Shown here one piece after another: positions 10,558 to 20,300 of a stretch of 25,225 nucleotides of DNA. Source of the stretch: Batkoa obscura (lineage: Eukaryota; Entomophthoromycota; Entomophthoromycetes; Entomophthorales; Batkoaceae); assembly GCA_030770535.1 (NCBI GenBank), contig JASVEC010000252.1:1-25225 (forward strand), given 5' to 3'. The notes under the pieces were generated by a model that ran no database searches, was not told where the DNA came from, and worked only from the letters and a program-made list of their open reading frames with translations. Both the position numbers and the translations under genes were made by a program. The stretch's first letter is position 1. Every line of letters starts with the position of its first letter.

Positions 10558-13212
10558 CTTTTTTGGGCACTTTCTGCGTCTATATGGGAAACAAACAGTG
10601 AGATCTACTTCACCTTTATCACAGGTGTATCCTTTCTTCCAATTACATGTCCATCCAAGTTTTGTCTTTCTCCAACAAGCAGGTGCCTTGAGATCAGAAG
10701 CATAAAAATAAGAATAACCATTACGACAATAGTCCTTTTCTTTTGGACAATCTGGAGTTGGGGGAACTGGAGGAAATGTGCACATGGTTATATCAACTTC
10801 ACCCCTTAAGAAATCACATCTGGTATTCGAATTTCCTTGACAAGTCCATCCAAATTGAACGGATGGATTTCTAGTCCAACATTTTGGTGCATTTGGACTA
10901 TTTGCATTCCAAAGAATATCACCAGTCTTACATGTATCAGTAGATTTCGGACAATTAGGAGTTGGAACTGGAGGGAATGGGCATGTAGATATATCAACTT
11001 CACCTCTAAAAGAATCACATCTAGTATTTGAGTTTCCTTGACAAGTCCATCCAAATTGGACGGATGGATTTTTAGTCCAACATTTTGGTGCATTTGGACT
11101 ATCTGCCTTCCAAAGGATATCCCCAGTTTTACAAGAGTCAGTAGCTTTTGGACATTCTGGAGTTGGAATTGGTGGAGTGATACCACAAGTGCTTAAATCA
11201 ACTTCACCTCTTGAAGCATCACATATAGTGTTTGAGTTTCCTTTACAAGTCCATCCAAATTGAACGGATGGGTTCTTAGTCCAACATTTTGGTGCAAATG
11301 AATCAGATGCGCGATATGCAATATCACCAACTAAACAAGAGTCAGTAGCTTTTGGACATTCTGGAGTTGGAATTGGTGGAGTGATACCACAAGTGCTTAA
11401 ATCAACTTCACCTCTTGAAGCATCACATATAGTGTTTGAGTTTCCTTTACAAGTCCATCCAAATTGAACGGATGGGTTCTTAGTCCAACATTTTGGTGCA
11501 AATGAATCAGATGCGCGATATGCAATATCACCAACTAAACAAGAGTCAGTAGCTTTTGGACATTCTGGAGTTGGAACTGGTGGAGTGATACCACAAGTGC
11601 CTAAATCAACTTCACCTCTTAAAGCATCACAAGTTGTAAATCTACTTCCATAGCATGACCATCCAAATTGAGATGCTGAAGATTTACTCCAACATTTTGG
11701 TGCACTTGGATCATCTGCACGGTATGCAATATCACCAACTAAACAAGAGTCAGTAGCTTTTGGACATTCTGGAGTTGGTGGTGGAATATTACATGCTTTA
11801 AGATCAACCTCACCTTTAGATGTATCACACTTAGCATCACTATCTCCTTGACATCTCCACCCTGAAGAGGTTTTTGACCAACATTTTGGTGAGTATGGAT
11901 CATTAGCTCTCCAGGATCCGATACCATTTCTACAAAAATCGGTAGCTTTTGGACACTTTGGGGTTGGAGCTGGAGGAGGAATATCACAGGTTTTGATGTC
12001 AGTCTCACCTTTTGAAGCATCGCATTTATCACCAGAATTTCCTCTACAAGTCCATCCAAATTCAACGGATGGATTTTTAGTCCAACATTTTGGTGCATTT
12101 GGACTATTAGCATCCCAAATAACATCACCAGTTTTACACTTATTAGTAGCTTTTGGACATTCTGGGATTGGAATTGGAGGAGTAACACCACATGTTTCAA
12201 TATCAATTTGGCCTTTGCTAGTATCACAAGTGACAGCTAAAGCGTCACAAGACCAGCCTTTTGGAGTTTTAAACCAACATTTTGGTTTAATTGGATCAGT
12301 AGGAAAATAAGCAATATCATCAATTAAACAATAATCATTATCTTTTGGACACTCTGAAGTTGGATCCGGTGGAGGAATTTTACAAGTCTTGATGTCTAAT
12401 TGACCAATTGTAGTATCGCATTTACCATTTAATCCATTTAAACAATCCCACCCCCCAGATGATGATTTAGACCAACATTTTGGTGCATTGGGGTCATTTG
12501 CTTTGAAGCTTTCAGTGCCAGCATAGCAAATATCAGTAGCTTTTGGACAATCAGGAATTGGAGGGGGAGGAATATCACAGGTTTTGATGTCAGTCTCACC
12601 TTTTGAAGCATCGCATTTATCACCAGAATTTCCTCTACAAGTCCATCCAAATTCAACGGATGGATTTTTAGTCCAACATTTTGGTGCATTTGGACTATTA
12701 GCATCCCAAATAACATCACCAGTTTTACACTTATTAGTAGCTTTTGGACATTCTGGGGTTGGAACTGGTGGTTTAATGTTACAATTGGTTAGATCAGCTT
12801 CACCTTTTGAAGCATCACACTCATCTTCTGAGTCTCCTCTACAAATCCATCCAAATTGAACAGATGGATTTTTAGTCCAGCATTTTGGTGCATTTGGACT
12901 ATCTGCCTTCCAAAGGATATCTCCAGTTTTACAAGTGTCAGTAGCTTTTGGACATTCTGGAGTTGGAGGTGGTGGTGGAACATTACATTCAGTAATGTCA
13001 ATTTGGCCATAAGCTTTATCACATTTACCATCCACTTTGTAAGTACATTGCCAACGATCATATGAAAATGACCAGCATTCGGGAGCGTTGGGATCGGAAG
13101 GTAAAAATCTTTTACCCCTATATCGACATTTGTCTGTTGGATTTGGACAGTCTAAACCAAATGTTATATTTGCTATCAATAGCGGTATTGTTATATAAAA
13201 CAATTTATTCAT
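10405..13212 (-). CDS. Secreted protein of 13 six-cysteine modules with a Tyr/Gly-rich tail
   Basis: Intronless, 935 aa. Residues 1 to about 19 form a signal peptide (MNKLFYITIPLLIANITFG). Thirteen modules of about 63-68 aa follow, starting near residue 21. A typical module has six Cys spaced C-x6-C-x16-C-x12-C-x7-C-x11-C, opens with CPKATD, has PNAPKCW in the middle and ends in a linker such as PPVPTP. Even Cys number and secretion suggest three disulfides per module. The last 50 residues are rich in Tyr, Gly and Pro (repeats of YGSGYKP). Modules 9 and 10 are identical and modules 3 and 6 almost so, showing recent duplication or conversion. I recognise no named domain. Plausible roles, all inferred, are cell-wall or spore-coat structure, surface adhesion, or binding of a host or wall polymer; Tyr-rich tails can be cross-linked. 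No membrane helix or GPI signal is seen. Confidence 0.92.
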   Translation of the reverse strand: MNKLFYITIPLLIANITFGLDCPNPTDKCRYRGKRFLPSDPNAPECWSFSYDRWQCTYKVDGKCDKAYGQIDITECNVPPPPPTPECPKATDTCKTGDILWKADSPNAPKCWTKNPSVQFGWICRGDSEDECDASKGEADLTNCNIKPPVPTPECPKATNKCKTGDVIWDANSPNAPKCWTKNPSVEFGWTCRGNSGDKCDASKGETDIKTCDIPPPPIPDCPKATDICYAGTESFKANDPNAPKCWSKSSSGGWDCLNGLNGKCDTTIGQLDIKTCKIPPPDPTSECPKDNDYCLIDDIAYFPTDPIKPKCWFKTPKGWSCDALAVTCDTSKGQIDIETCGVTPPIPIPECPKATNKCKTGDVIWDANSPNAPKCWTKNPSVEFGWTCRGNSGDKCDASKGETDIKTCDIPPPAPTPKCPKATDFCRNGIGSWRANDPYSPKCWSKTSSGWRCQGDSDAKCDTSKGEVDLKACNIPPPTPECPKATDSCLVGDIAYRADDPSAPKCWSKSSASQFGWSCYGSRFTTCDALRGEVDLGTCGITPPVPTPECPKATDSCLVGDIAYRASDSFAPKCWTKNPSVQFGWTCKGNSNTICDASRGEVDLSTCGITPPIPTPECPKATDSCLVGDIAYRASDSFAPKCWTKNPSVQFGWTCKGNSNTICDASRGEVDLSTCGITPPIPTPECPKATDSCKTGDILWKADSPNAPKCWTKNPSVQFGWTCQGNSNTRCDSFRGEVDISTCPFPPVPTPNCPKSTDTCKTGDILWNANSPNAPKCWTRNPSVQFGWTCQGNSNTRCDFLRGEVDITMCTFPPVPPTPDCPKEKDYCRNGYSYFYASDLKAPACWRKTKLGWTCNWKKGYTCDKGEVDLTVCFPYRRRKCPKKNYDSYSHYGSGYGSGYKPGYNTPKPGYGSGYKPSYGSGYNPVYNPVYKGH
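11161..11568 (-). repeat. Two identical tandem 204-bp module copies
   Basis: The unit at 11161-11364 repeats at 11365-11568 with no difference seen by eye, silent sites included. The two encode modules 9 and 10. Other modules differ at many sites, so this duplication or conversion is very recent. Confidence 0.85.
11975..12166 (-). repeat. 192-bp block identical to 12566-12757
   Basis: Encodes most of module 6. It matches the block at 12566-12757 (module 3) over its whole length by eye, although two other, quite different modules lie between them. Confidence 0.85.
12566..12757 (-). repeat. 192-bp block identical to 11975-12166
   Basis: Encodes most of module 3. Partner of the block 591 bp away; gene conversion or duplication of a multi-module segment would explain it. 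Confidence 0.85.
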
Positions 13213-14568
13213 TTTAATAGACGTTTATAGTTACTTTTAACTAGTCAAAGCTAAAAATAATATAATTAAAGCAAATAAATTAAAAAGTTTGTTCTTAAAT
13301 AATTTAAAGTAGTATTAAGTCAGAACATAAGATACACTTTATGGATTATCAAAATTAGTTCAATTATTTTCAAGCTTATATTGCTTTTCTACTTTTATAA
13401 TTTATGTCTATCATTTTTTTCATTTTGACTGTTTTTAGTTTTGTTTTATTTGTTGAATTAAAATGTCGCTCAGTTTATCGTTAACAAATTTTTAATTTGG
13501 ATATTCTTAAAGTGGCAAATTTGACTTAAATAGTTTTTTGACATTTTACAATCAAATCAACTTTAATAGTTATATAATATTAAAAATAAAAGAGTATATA
13601 AAGAGCTATTACTTCAACCTTCATTTTTAAAGTGAGTTTATTTTTTTTATGTTTATACTTAACTTAGCTTCTGTGATAAACCAAAATAAAAATAAAATTG
13701 AACTTTGTTTGAGCCAATCGCTATTCACTTAAATTTCGATAAACAATTAGACTATCTGTAGAAAAATTATTACTCGTTTATACGTTTTAAAATGTCCTTA
13801 TAATTTGATTCAATACTACTATTTTGATATTATATCTAGTTTATTGCTTAAGTACAAAAAACTAAGAGATTAAATGTAAGTTAATTCATTCAAAGTATCA
13901 TTTCATAAGGCATAGGCAATAGTACTAAAATTCTATTAAAGTAAAGGAACTGCTAATAAACCATTAAATATGAGAGAAGAAATTATTATGTTTTTTTTAT
14001 CCAAATGCAAAAGCGACAGTTATCCACAGTTTCATGTATTGGTATCTATCAAATTATCATAGTATTAATGAGTTTGGGTTTATTAACTAAACATTCCCAA
14101 TGGCTAATTATTAGAGTTATTTAGTCCTTATAACAACTAAAGGAAATAAGAAATCTACGTTTGTTATACAAATATTATAGATGTTACTATTGTCTAAACC
14201 ATCATGTGTTAAAATATGCAAAATCGTATTAATATAGCCGTTTGAAGCTTAATGAGTTGGATATAATCAGGACAAAGTTAACAAAACTAAAGCAATTACA
14301 TTATTACCTTATAATGTTATACCTACATCTATTTAATTGGATAACAATTTAATTTATATTTTAACCTTAAAGTTAATGGTTGATCGCAGTATTCTAATAA
14401 AAATTATTCCTATATCACCTGAAACCTTGTAAAAGTAGCAAATAGTACCTCTCAACGATTCTACTTAATTTAATTCAAATCTTGGCAAAGTTCCTATATA
14501 TGCTAAGAGTTTAATCAATTTTTTTAATCAAAACTGTTTAAACAATTTCGAATTAGGATAGTTCAAGC
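13213..14568. other. Divergent intergenic region
   Basis: Lies between two divergently transcribed genes (minus gene starting at 13212, plus gene starting at 14569), so both promoters should be here. No TATA element or binding site can be singled out in such AT-rich DNA. A frame of 31 codons from an ATG at about 13970 has no supporting context. Confidence 0.5.
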
Positions 14569-15626
14569 ATGAACTTAGAAGAGGTAGTTTGTTCTAAAAG
14601 CTATTCAGGATTACCAGCTTATAGTGAAGGAATTGGTCAAGACCCAGAATTTAATGTAAGCAATGGTATATATATTTATAAACTAAAAAAAACATAAAAT
14701 AATGGCTAATTTAGGACTTCGACTATTACCAGCAGACTTAGAAGTTAGAATTTCTCAAAGTGGGATAGTTTCACATGACAAAAGACTAAACAAAGACGCT
14801 GTATTATTAAAAAGTTATATATATACTTATAATTCTAAGCCTGAGTTAAAGGTTCGTATAAAGGGTATCCATCATTACTTTAATTAAATAATTATATATA
14901 ATAACGTCATGTTTCAACTTAGGAGTACATAAAGAAACTTATGAAGTCACTGAAACTTATTATAAGAACAATAAAAGAAAAGAACGCCAAGTAATGAAAA
15001 CTCGAGATGTAGTAGACTTTGATAAAGAGATTGATTTAACTTCGTTTATATCACAGAAAGGCAAGATACATAATCCATATAAATGTGAGAATTCACAACA
15101 AGAATTGATGCAGGAGATCAAGAATTATATTAAGTCAGAGGCCACTTTAAAAGAGTTAAAAATAGTAAAGGAGGTAATATGGGATTATGACTTATTAACT
15201 CAAAAAATCAAAAAGGCCTTGAGAATTGAAGGTTATTACCATACTATTAGTGTTAAATATATTTTGAGTAGAAACGAGATAATAGTTCGACAAGGGAATT
15301 GGATAAATGCCTTAATCAACAGCCCTTTATTTACACCTCTTAGTATTGTATCTCTTGCTTTCATGGCTCTTTTCCCCCTTTCTATAGCTCGATGTGATAA
15401 TTGGGCCTATATCTTTAACAATGAGCCGTTGTATGCAGTCTTTAATGTCATATCTTGCTTATTTCTCGTTGCTTGGCCCTTATCAGCCATCTTTAAAAAA
15501 AGGTACTGTAGCAACTTGAAGTCCTCATTCACTATGGATATATCACCAAATGCTTGGTTTTGGCAAAATCGTGATAATATTAAGAGTATGATTTACGAGG
15601 ATCATTGTCAATGTCTATTGTCTTAA
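14569..15626 (+). CDS. Two-helix membrane protein of an unnamed fungal family
   Basis: Three exons, 14569-14665, 14715-14864 and 14923-15626, give 316 aa; introns are 49 nt (GTATAT...TTTAG) and 58 nt (GTATCC...CTTAG). An earlier donor at 14654 (GTAAGC) leads to a stop, so the one at 14666 was chosen for frame. The N-terminus has GLPAYSE, then a region read as LRLLPADLEVRISQSGIVSH and VRIKGVHKETYEV that looks beta-rich and is vaguely arrestin-like. ELKIVKEVIWDYDLLTQKI precedes two membrane segments at about 217-239 and 252-273; the C-terminus has Trp, Cys and acidic residues. I recall fungal proteins with a similar core motif but no known function, so none is assigned. Decayed paralogs of this gene lie at 18450-18870 and 19340-20300, so the family has duplicated locally. 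Confidence 0.82.
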
Positions 15627-16011
15627 ATCAACCTTAGTTCGTTTATTTTTCGTTTTTCTGTTAAATAATTAGCTCATCTTTTTTTCCTTTTGTAATAAAA
15701 AAAATCTAAAACATTTCATTTTGTTGTGTCTCATTGAGGAGGTGAATCTTGTTTACTTTGAACTTAATAGTTATATTTAAAGATAAATCAATATTTTAAA
15801 AAGCTATCACTTTTCAAAGCAACAAACTACCTAAAGCAGCTGGAGTTCTATTGGACCTGATTTGTAGTTTTTGAAGCCAGTTGTCTGTTTTATTGGTTTT
15901 TAAATCTTAAGAATATAATTTTAGGATATTTTTACCGAACTTTATTTTTAAATGAACAGTTGATTAGACTACAGGAGAGTTGCAGCAGCTGTGTAACATT
16001 AAAATCACTTA
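15627..16011. other. Intergenic stretch
   Basis: Downstream of the membrane-protein gene; contains no supported feature up to the MITE at 16012. Confidence 0.5.
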
Positions 16012-16111
16012 TGGGGATGTATTTTCTTGCTTAAGAATTTTACTAACAACTTTTCCATTAAGTGTTATTTGAGTGGAAGAACTTGGTAGTAAAATTAAAA
16101 AATACATCCCT
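16012..16111 (-). mobile_element. MITE copy 8 (long-TIR form)
   Basis: Both ends carry the GATGTATTTT type of terminal repeat, giving an inverted repeat of roughly 40-45 bp (TTAAGAATTTTACTAACAAC on the left, a matching TTGGTAGTAAAATT on the right). The core GTTATTTGAGTGG is in minus orientation. TA is clear only on the left. Confidence 0.85.
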
Positions 16112-16385
16112 TTATTCTAACTTTTTACGCATTTGCATTTAATTTGTGGATTTATTTGCAACAATAAAGTTTACAAAAAAGAAAATTGAGCATAAATTTA
16201 TGAAAATTATTTGATTATTGTTGACTAAATTTATAAAATGAATCAAAATACCAAATTCTTTATGGTGACGTAAATGTCAAAGAATTAGTTGTTGGATTTC
16301 ATTTATTAAATTTCAATTTCAATTTCAACTATTCCAAAAAAAAAGGTAAATACTAATCTGGTTTCTAACAAAAAATCAAATTAAC

Positions 16386-16901
16386 ATGAAATTTGTTGTT
16401 GAGCTATTTAGGTGCTAAATCAAAACCTTTATCTCCATTTAAGGCCCTTTTTCTGTGACGTTGAGGAGTTTAACTATGATAGTTATTACACTCTATTCTC
16501 GAATGACAGCTATGGCTTATCAAGTTTTTATGTAAGTAAATTTAGTATCCTTTGTATTTTTAATTCCTCATTCTACTTTTTAACTTGAACTTTATAGATA
16601 AAAGCAAAACAGCTCCAATGTACGTCTCTCGTCTCTATCCTTTAACTATAGTAATTTGTCAACTTTATTGTTTAATCCAGGAAATGCATTGTCCTCAGTA
16701 TTTTACCTAAAGGAATATCTTTCTCTTATTTTAAGTCATAAATGTTCATATGTAGCATTGCTTAACTACGACAACCACCCATCACTATCACTCCATTATA
16801 CCACTGTATCATATAGCTCCATGTTTGATATATTGTTTTTGAATAATGGCCTTAATTTTTCAGAAGGCATAGCTACTATTTTTAATGAAAATTTAGCTTA
16901 A
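16386..16901 (+). pseudogene. Degenerate paralog of the acidic-protein gene at 23.2-23.65 kb
   Basis: Read in the frame open from 16412, this stretch gives NLYLHLRPFF...VEEFNYDSYYTLF, which aligns without gaps to KVFISFEGLF...NEEFDYNDYSNYM of the intact gene at 23.5 kb. A GTAAGT donor at 16532 sits close to where the intact gene has its intron. The ATG at 16386 matches the other gene's start but is in a different frame from the conserved part, so the copy is probably broken. A second open stretch at 16605-16901 (99 codons, Ser-rich) may be a diverged last exon: FNYSNLSTLLF is a weak match to SDLSSDSYLLF. It could instead be a live gene with an unrecognised first exon. Confidence 0.55.
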
Positions 16902-17754
16902 GTGACAAAGTAATACATCTGTTTAACGAGAAAGTTCCTCCTCAATCTTCTATTTACTGGTATCACTTCTATAAATGTAATTCTTATGATTTCTTAGTAA
17001 AAATTTATTGAATTTTGCATTTTTGTTATTATACTTGTTTGTTTTTACTTTAATATTTGCTTTGAAGCCCCCAAGTATTGGGCTCTTTCAATCTATATAT
17101 GGCCTTATTATCATTTCATTAACAAATTTGCATTTTATATAGTTAATTATTTGCCAATATAGTTCATAATTCAGTTAAATTATTTATTTATTCGGTGTTG
17201 GGTCTAATAGGCTAATATCATAAAGTTTTCATTTTTTTTGCAAAGTAGGTAAACTTCACAAAGTATCCTTTTTTAAAATCTTTAGAATAAACACAAACTC
17301 AACTATTTTACTAAAAAAACAAAATTTAAAACAAAATAATAAGATTAAAAAAGTATCACAACAATAAAAATATCAAAAGGAAAAATTACAGGGTGATAAG
17401 AAGACATACTACAAGAGAGGGTCAAAAAGTTTACAGAAAAAATGAAACAAAGGCAATCAAGCTCAAAATTAGCGAATTTGTCCTTCTTGGATGTATTATG
17501 TAAGACGTCACTTATATTCTTGCCAAATTTTTGATTAACTAAACTGCTGCTTTTTAAAATTTAATAGAAAAGGAATACAATGAGATAGAGTATTTACAGC
17601 CTGAATCTAGCAAAGTATTATGAAGTAATGAAGCTTTTGATATCAAATTTTATATATCAAATTTTTTTTGTAGCCCATGAATAATATATATATGATTTTA
17701 GCACCAACTAGATTATCTATTATTCAAATATAGTGAAAACTTTGAAATACGATA
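16902..17754. other. AT-rich intergenic stretch
   Basis: No supported feature. A frame of 33 codons from an ATG at 17426 (MKQRQSSSKLANLSFLDVL) has a GTAAGA donor-like site inside but no exon that continues it in frame. Confidence 0.45.
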
Positions 17755-17855
17755 TGAGGATGTTTTTTTTGATTTCATTACTTTTTCCATCTTTTAAATG
17801 CTATTTAAGTGGAAAAATTGTTAACAAAATTCTTAAATGAAAAAATACATCCCCA
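17755..17855 (-). mobile_element. MITE copy 9
   Basis: TGAGGATGTTTTTTTTGA to AAAAAATACATCCCCA, TA at both edges; core CCATCTTTTAAATGCTATTT in minus orientation. Confidence 0.9.
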
Positions 17856-17859
17856 TATA

Positions 17860-18449
17860 ATGTAATAAGTTTTTTGTTAGGAGTCAAATAAAAAACTGTA
17901 AAAAGAATTTCATTAGCAGTGCCCATGTTTTAGAGAATAGTTATTTGGCCAATGTAAAACTTTGTATATATCTTATTTATAATACATACAATATATTGGT
18001 GTAAATTTTTTTATAGCTTGTTAACCAAAATTACCACTTCTGGAAACTTTTTAACCTACCTTTGTAACTCTTTAATATCAGGCTTTGAATAATACAACTC
18101 AAATTTGGCCAAAATCTGTATTGGACTTTACGTTTGTTTAGGCATAAAGCAAGGAAGAAGAATAGACATGAGTGTGGGGACTTTTTGATAGGGAGTCTGG
18201 ATTGGTGCTAACTTTATAACTGTTAACCTCAAAAGAGGTGCTAATACAAAATTTAGTTATCATATTATAGATTTTAGTTTTGAGAAACAAAAACCGATTT
18301 GTTTTAATTAAACAATATAAATTTGGCAATACAAATTTATTTCTTAATTATAAATATAAAATATTTTCAAAGAAGGCTTTTGAACATAGTTATAGAAAAG
18401 ATACTTTAGTTTTATGAATACCTAGTATTGCTAACATATACCGATGTGT
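17860..18449. other. Intergenic stretch
   Basis: No supported feature. A minus frame of 63 codons at 18138-18329 has low-complexity composition and no neighbouring exon. Confidence 0.45.
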
Positions 18450-18870
18450 TCAGAATAATATTAAAGGATTCAATAAATACAGTAGAAGGCTATATTAGGA
18501 TTATGAGTTATTTAATTCGTAACCTACATGATTAACAGTAGATTTAAAAGTTAAACTTTATAGACTACAATATTTTCACAAGATGAAATTCAATATGGAT
18601 GGATCATTATTAAAAAAACTCTATCTGTATTTATAATACCGAATCTGATTTGAGGCTTTTTATTTTAAAGCAATAGTATTATTACTAGTTTTTTTATCAA
18701 CCTTTTGTTCATCGTTATTAATATTGTATCTTGCGATTTGGTTGCTATATGTCCCTTATAATTCAACTTTGAACATAGCTTGAGGATCAATTGAAGGCAT
18801 CGTTCACTGCAAACATATCACTAAATACTCAGCTTATGGAAAACTTTTATAGTATTAAATATCTGGACTA
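18450..18870 (+). pseudogene. Relic A of the membrane-protein gene at 14.6 kb
   Basis: Aligns in order with exon 3 of the 14569-15626 gene. The stretch reading TAGGATTATGAGTTATTTAA at about 18494 matches the segment for WDYDLL, and ATATCACTAAATACTCAGCT at about 18808 matches the segment for ISPNAW. Between them lies diverged sequence of about the expected length. Stops are frequent and no start or first exons are seen. It is a decayed, probably 5'-truncated, paralog. Identity is modest, so an exact start and end cannot be given. Confidence 0.65.
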
Positions 18871-19339
18871 GAATTTATTATTGTAACTGCTAATTTCAAT
18901 CTATTATTGGTGGTTCCTTGCTTGTTTTTTGTATCAAAATAACAATGTCAAATTTATAATTAACTCTAAGTTGCTTTAATTCCAACAACCCTATTTTTTG
19001 GAATGTAGAAATTTAATTAAAAAAGTCACTCTTTTAAGTCTTTAACACCAGATTATTAAAAGTTGATTTGTGCTAAAACGATCAAAATAGCTTAGACATT
19101 AATAAATTTTGCACTACTACACAAACAAATATAAGTTTTGGAAAAAAGTATTAGATTTTGTAAATAATAAAAACATTTTTTGTTATTTCATATTAATGGT
19201 TGAGAAATAGTCTTCAATAAGCATAATCCAAACGCGGCATTAAGAAAAATATAGGACAAACACCTTGCTCCAGTAAACACTTGAAATTCCTAATTTATGA
19301 TGAAGTGATTGAGTAACCACGAGAAGGTCCAAAAACGTT
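18871..19339. other. Stretch between the two relics
   Basis: Mostly without recognisable content. From about 19255 onward the composition becomes richer in G and might be the 5' end of relic B, but no alignment could be made there by eye. Confidence 0.4.
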
Positions 19340-19836
19340 CATAAGAAGGGTGATCAAGGATCAATAAAGAGGAATAAGGATTATTTAAATAATTCGGACC
19401 TTTTAACATTATTAAGCGACTTAGTTGAAGATTAAAATTCGAGGTAACTGCTTATTTTTAATAAGATTTTTCATACTTATCTAATAATAGCTCTTATTAG
19501 TTAATAACAGTAAAGCTTACTACATAATTGAACATCGTCATGTAAATAGCGAAAGAAGGAAGTATTGAATGAAAGAAGACGATAGACGCAGTATATGTCT
19601 AGAAGGAGCTTGACATGGCCTTTTGTATGCCACAAAAATAAGGCGGATAATCCAAATAAGTATGGAAACTAGTCATGAACCTGGATAAGAAATTAAAATA
19701 TATGCTAAATCAAACTTCACTTTCAAGGGGATTAAACTAGTGAAGAGCATTGTATAGGATTATAATAATTTAAATCAAAAATATCAAATTAACTATAAGA
19801 ACTGAAACCGATTATCATAATATCAAAATAAGTATA

Positions 19837-19936
19837 TGAGGATGTACTCTTGTATTTAAGAATTCTACTAACAACTTTTTTACTAAAATAACGCTTAAAA
19901 GATGGAAAAAACAATGAAGTCAAAAAAATACCCCCA
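19837..19936 (+). mobile_element. MITE copy 10, inside relic B
   Basis: TGAGGATGTACTCTTGTATT to AAAAAAATACCCCCA. Left TA is clear, the right one has decayed to TG. Relic sequence continues on both sides. Confidence 0.9.
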
Positions 19937-20009
19937 TGTGTTAAGTATAAAGTAGCTCAAAGCTTGAAATAGCAATTGAATTGATACGTTTGTTATAATT
20001 TTTAGTATA

Positions 20010-20108
20010 TGGCAGTGTTTTTTGACTTCATTATTTTTTCCATTTTTTAAGGGTTATTTAAGCGGAAAAATTGTTAGTAAAATTGTTAAACACAAAAATC
20101 CATCCCCA
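20010..20108 (-). mobile_element. MITE copy 11, inside relic B
   Basis: TGGCAGTGTTTTTTGACTTC to ACAAAAATCCATCCCCA with TA at both edges; opposite in orientation to the copy at 19837. Confidence 0.9.
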
Positions 20109-20300
20109 TATATTCTTAATGCTATATCTTACCTATTTATCGTCACTTGGCCCTTATTTACCATTTATAAAAAAGTCATTAGTAATCAATTAAAGCCTTG
20201 ATTTACTATTAATATCTTAGTACATATGTAATTTGGGGAAAACCTTGATAACGTTAGAGGTATTTTCCATAATTTTTAACGTTTATGACTAGTGCTTTAG

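Larger units (their letters stand above)
19340..20300 (+). pseudogene. Relic B of the membrane-protein gene, split by two MITEs
   Basis: Collinear with exons 2 and 3 of the 14569-15626 gene. TTGAAGATTAAAATTCGAGG with a GTAACT donor at 19444 matches the end of exon 2 (LKVRIKG). KELDMAF then HKNKADNPNKYGN match KEIDLTS and QKGKIHNPYKCEN; YAKSNFTFKGIKLVKSIV matches YIKSEATLKELKIVKEVI. The match resumes after a MITE at 19837-19936, then after a second at 20010-20108, where ATCTTACCTATTTATCGTCA and what follows matches the second membrane segment and C-terminus. About 95 bp for the first membrane segment is missing around the second MITE. Several stops and frame changes are present. It is a dead host paralog older than both insertions. 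Confidence 0.75.

Noticed and set aside
10335-13065. Many open frames of 60-160 codons on both strands within the cysteine-rich gene
   Set aside because: They are other-frame readings of a repetitive gene and repeat with its modules; the 935-aa frame alone has a signal peptide and conserved Cys.
14654-14714. GTAAGC at 14654 as the donor of intron 1 in the membrane-protein gene
   Set aside because: Joining there to the only good acceptor puts exon 2 in a frame with an early stop; the GTATAT at 14666 keeps frame.
17426-17524. Short plus frame with an internal donor-like GTAAGA
   Set aside because: Both candidate acceptors downstream lead at once to stops.
18138-18329. Minus-strand frame of 63 codons
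   Set aside because: No recognisable motif, no neighbouring exon and a length expected by chance.
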